From contig NZ_OCNJ01000021.1 in NCBI RefSeq assembly GCF_900230255.1, positions 1 to 34,543 on the forward strand: a DNA stretch of 34,543 bases, written 5' to 3'. Within the stretch, counting starts at the first letter, position 1. The number at the start of each line of letters is the position of its first letter. A program made the translations under genes and the position numbers. The stretch is from Caenispirillum bisanense (GTDB lineage Bacteria > Pseudomonadota > Alphaproteobacteria > Rhodospirillales > Rhodospirillaceae). The notes beneath the pieces are model-generated. The model saw nothing but the letters and a program-made list of their open reading frames with translations, was not told the DNA's origin and ran no database searches. Of this stretch, positions 33,474-34,543 are shown piece by piece.

Positions 33474-34543
33474 ATGCTCATCGGCGTTCCGAAGGAAATC
33501 AAGAACCACGAGTACCGCGTCGGCCTGACGCCGGCCAGCGTGCGCGAGCTGGTGCACCACGGGCACGAGGTGATCGTGCAGACCAACGCCGGCGGCGCCA
33601 TCGCGCTCACCGATGCCGACTATCAGGCCGCGGGCGCGCGCATCGTCGACACGCCCGAGGAAATCTTCGCCCGCGCCGAGATGGTGGTGAAGGTGAAGGA
33701 GCCGCAGCCGCACGAATGCCGTATGCTGCGCGAGGGCCAGTTGCTGTTCACCTACCTGCACCTCGCGCCGGACCCGGAGCAGGCGAAGCTTCTGAAAGAG
33801 TCCGGCTGCGTCGCCGTCGCCTATGAAACCGTCACCGACGCGCGCGGCGGGTTGCCGCTGCTGGCGCCCATGTCGGAAGTGGCCGGGCGCATGTCCATCC
33901 AGGCCGGCGCCAAGGCGCTGGAGAAGTCGGCCGGCGGACGCGGCGTGCTGCTCGGCGGCGTGCCGGGCGTGCCGTCGGGCAAGGTGGTGATCCTCGGCGG
34001 CGGCGTGGTCGGCACCAATGCCGCCAAGATGGCCATGGGCCTGGAGGCAGAAGTGGTCGTGCTCGACAAGTCGGTCAACCGGCTGAAGGAGCTGGACCTG
34101 CTGTTCGGCGGCCGCATGCAGACCATCTACTCCACCCGCGACAGCGTCGAGGACTACGTCTGCCAGGCCGACCTGGTGATCGGTGCGGTGCTGGTGCCGG
34201 GCGCCTCGGCGCCGAAACTGGTGGACCGCGCCATGCTGGCGAAGATGCAGAAGGGCGCGGTGGTGGTGGACGTCGCCATCGACCAGGGCGGCTGCTTCGA
34301 GACCTCCAAGCCGACCACCCACGCCGAGCCGACCTACATCGTCGACGACGTGGTGCACTACTGCGTCGCCAACATGCCGGGCGGCGTGGCGCGCACCTCG
34401 ACCTTCGCGCTCAACAACGCCACCCTGCCGTTCGCGCTGGCGCTGGCGGACAAGGGCTGGCGGCAGGCGCTGGCCGACGACGCCCACCTGCTCGACGGCC
34501 TGAACGTGGCGCACGGCGAGATCACCCATCCGGCTGTCGCCGA
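33474..34543 (+). CDS. ald: Alanine dehydrogenase (3' end outside window)
   Basis: An NAD-dependent enzyme converting L-alanine to pyruvate, ammonium and NADH, and reversibly back. The frame is open to the window edge with 356 codons visible. Full enzymes have about 371, so only some 15 residues are missing. Substrate and catalytic residues are present at canonical numbers: K75 (VKVKEPQ), H96 (TYLHLAP) and D270 (VDVAIDQGG). The NAD fold is [20 protein letters not shown] (171-190), and [19 protein letters not shown] follows. AGGGAG lies six bases before the ATG. Downstream of the aminotransferase it can turn the L-alanine formed back into pyruvate. Confidence 0.97.
   Translation, partial: MLIGVPKEIKNHEYRVGLTPASVRELVHHGHEVIVQTNAGGAIALTDADYQAAGARIVDTPEEIFARAEMVVKVKEPQPHECRMLREGQLLFTYLHLAPDPEQAKLLKESGCVAVAYETVTDARGGLPLLAPMSEVAGRMSIQAGAKALEKSAGGRGVLLGGVPGVPSGKVVILGGGVVGTNAAKMAMGLEAEVVVLDKSVNRLKELDLLFGGRMQTIYSTRDSVEDYVCQADLVIGAVLVPGASAPKLVDRAMLAKMQKGAVVVDVAIDQGGCFETSKPTTHAEPTYIVDDVVHYCVANMPGGVARTSTFALNNATLPFALALADKGWRQALADDAHLLDGLNVAHGEITHPAVA

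Overview
The window is a very GC-rich chromosomal segment of a proteobacterium, most likely an alphaproteobacterium of the Rhodospirillales type. The reasons are a DUF2155 protein, an HWE-family histidine kinase, TTG and ATG starts behind AGGAGG-like sites, and a tandem array of the TTGTCATGCCCGGC...CATGACAA repeat that is common in such genomes. The species cannot be fixed from sequence alone. No tRNA, rRNA or CRISPR array was seen.

Layout, left to right. (1) 1-881: the 3' end of an IS5-family transposase runs off the left edge and abuts a DUF2155 gene. (2) 1011-3191: a two-component pair whose genes converge and overlap by 33 bases, a NarL-type response regulator and a membrane kinase with a NarX-like P-box. 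(3) 3365-9651: a complete periplasmic nitrate reductase operon, napFDAGHBC, divergent from the kinase and closed by a strong terminator. (4) 9765-10109: two large nested inverted repeats built on CCACCAAG. (5) 10120-12114: a saccharopine/lysine dehydrogenase-family enzyme divergent from an Lrp/AsnC regulator, then a small DUF2061 membrane protein. (6) 12168-12782: a tandem array of about 148-base units between convergent genes. (7) 12813-13838: an orphan TRAP substrate-binding protein. (8) 14075-18079: an OsmF/YehZYXW-type ABC importer for betaine-like osmolytes. (9) 18130-18895: a DUF4160 gene followed by a DUF2442-HTH gene. (10) 18965-22107: an unrecognised membrane protein converging on and overlapping a PAS-PAS-PAS-HWE kinase-receiver hybrid.

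(11) 22291-30626: the reductive pyrimidine pathway on the minus strand. The order of transcription is ureidopropionase-type hydrolase, preT, preA, NCS1 permease, dihydropyrimidinase, ending in a strong terminator and divergent from a RutR-like TetR regulator with a clear palindromic operator. (12) 30710-34543: a nitroreductase and an XRE-cupin regulator, divergent across a perfect palindrome from an omega-amino acid:pyruvate aminotransferase. A third CCACCAAG repeat and an alanine dehydrogenase cut by the right edge follow.

How they work together. PreTA reduces uracil, dihydropyrimidinase opens the ring, and the hydrolase yields beta-alanine. The aminotransferase can move the amino group to pyruvate, giving malonate semialdehyde and L-alanine, and alanine dehydrogenase can regenerate pyruvate while releasing ammonium and NADH. 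Blocks 11 and 12 therefore look like one nitrogen-scavenging route under two regulators. Block 2 is a plausible nitrate sensor for block 3. Both links are inferences from neighbourhood and motifs.
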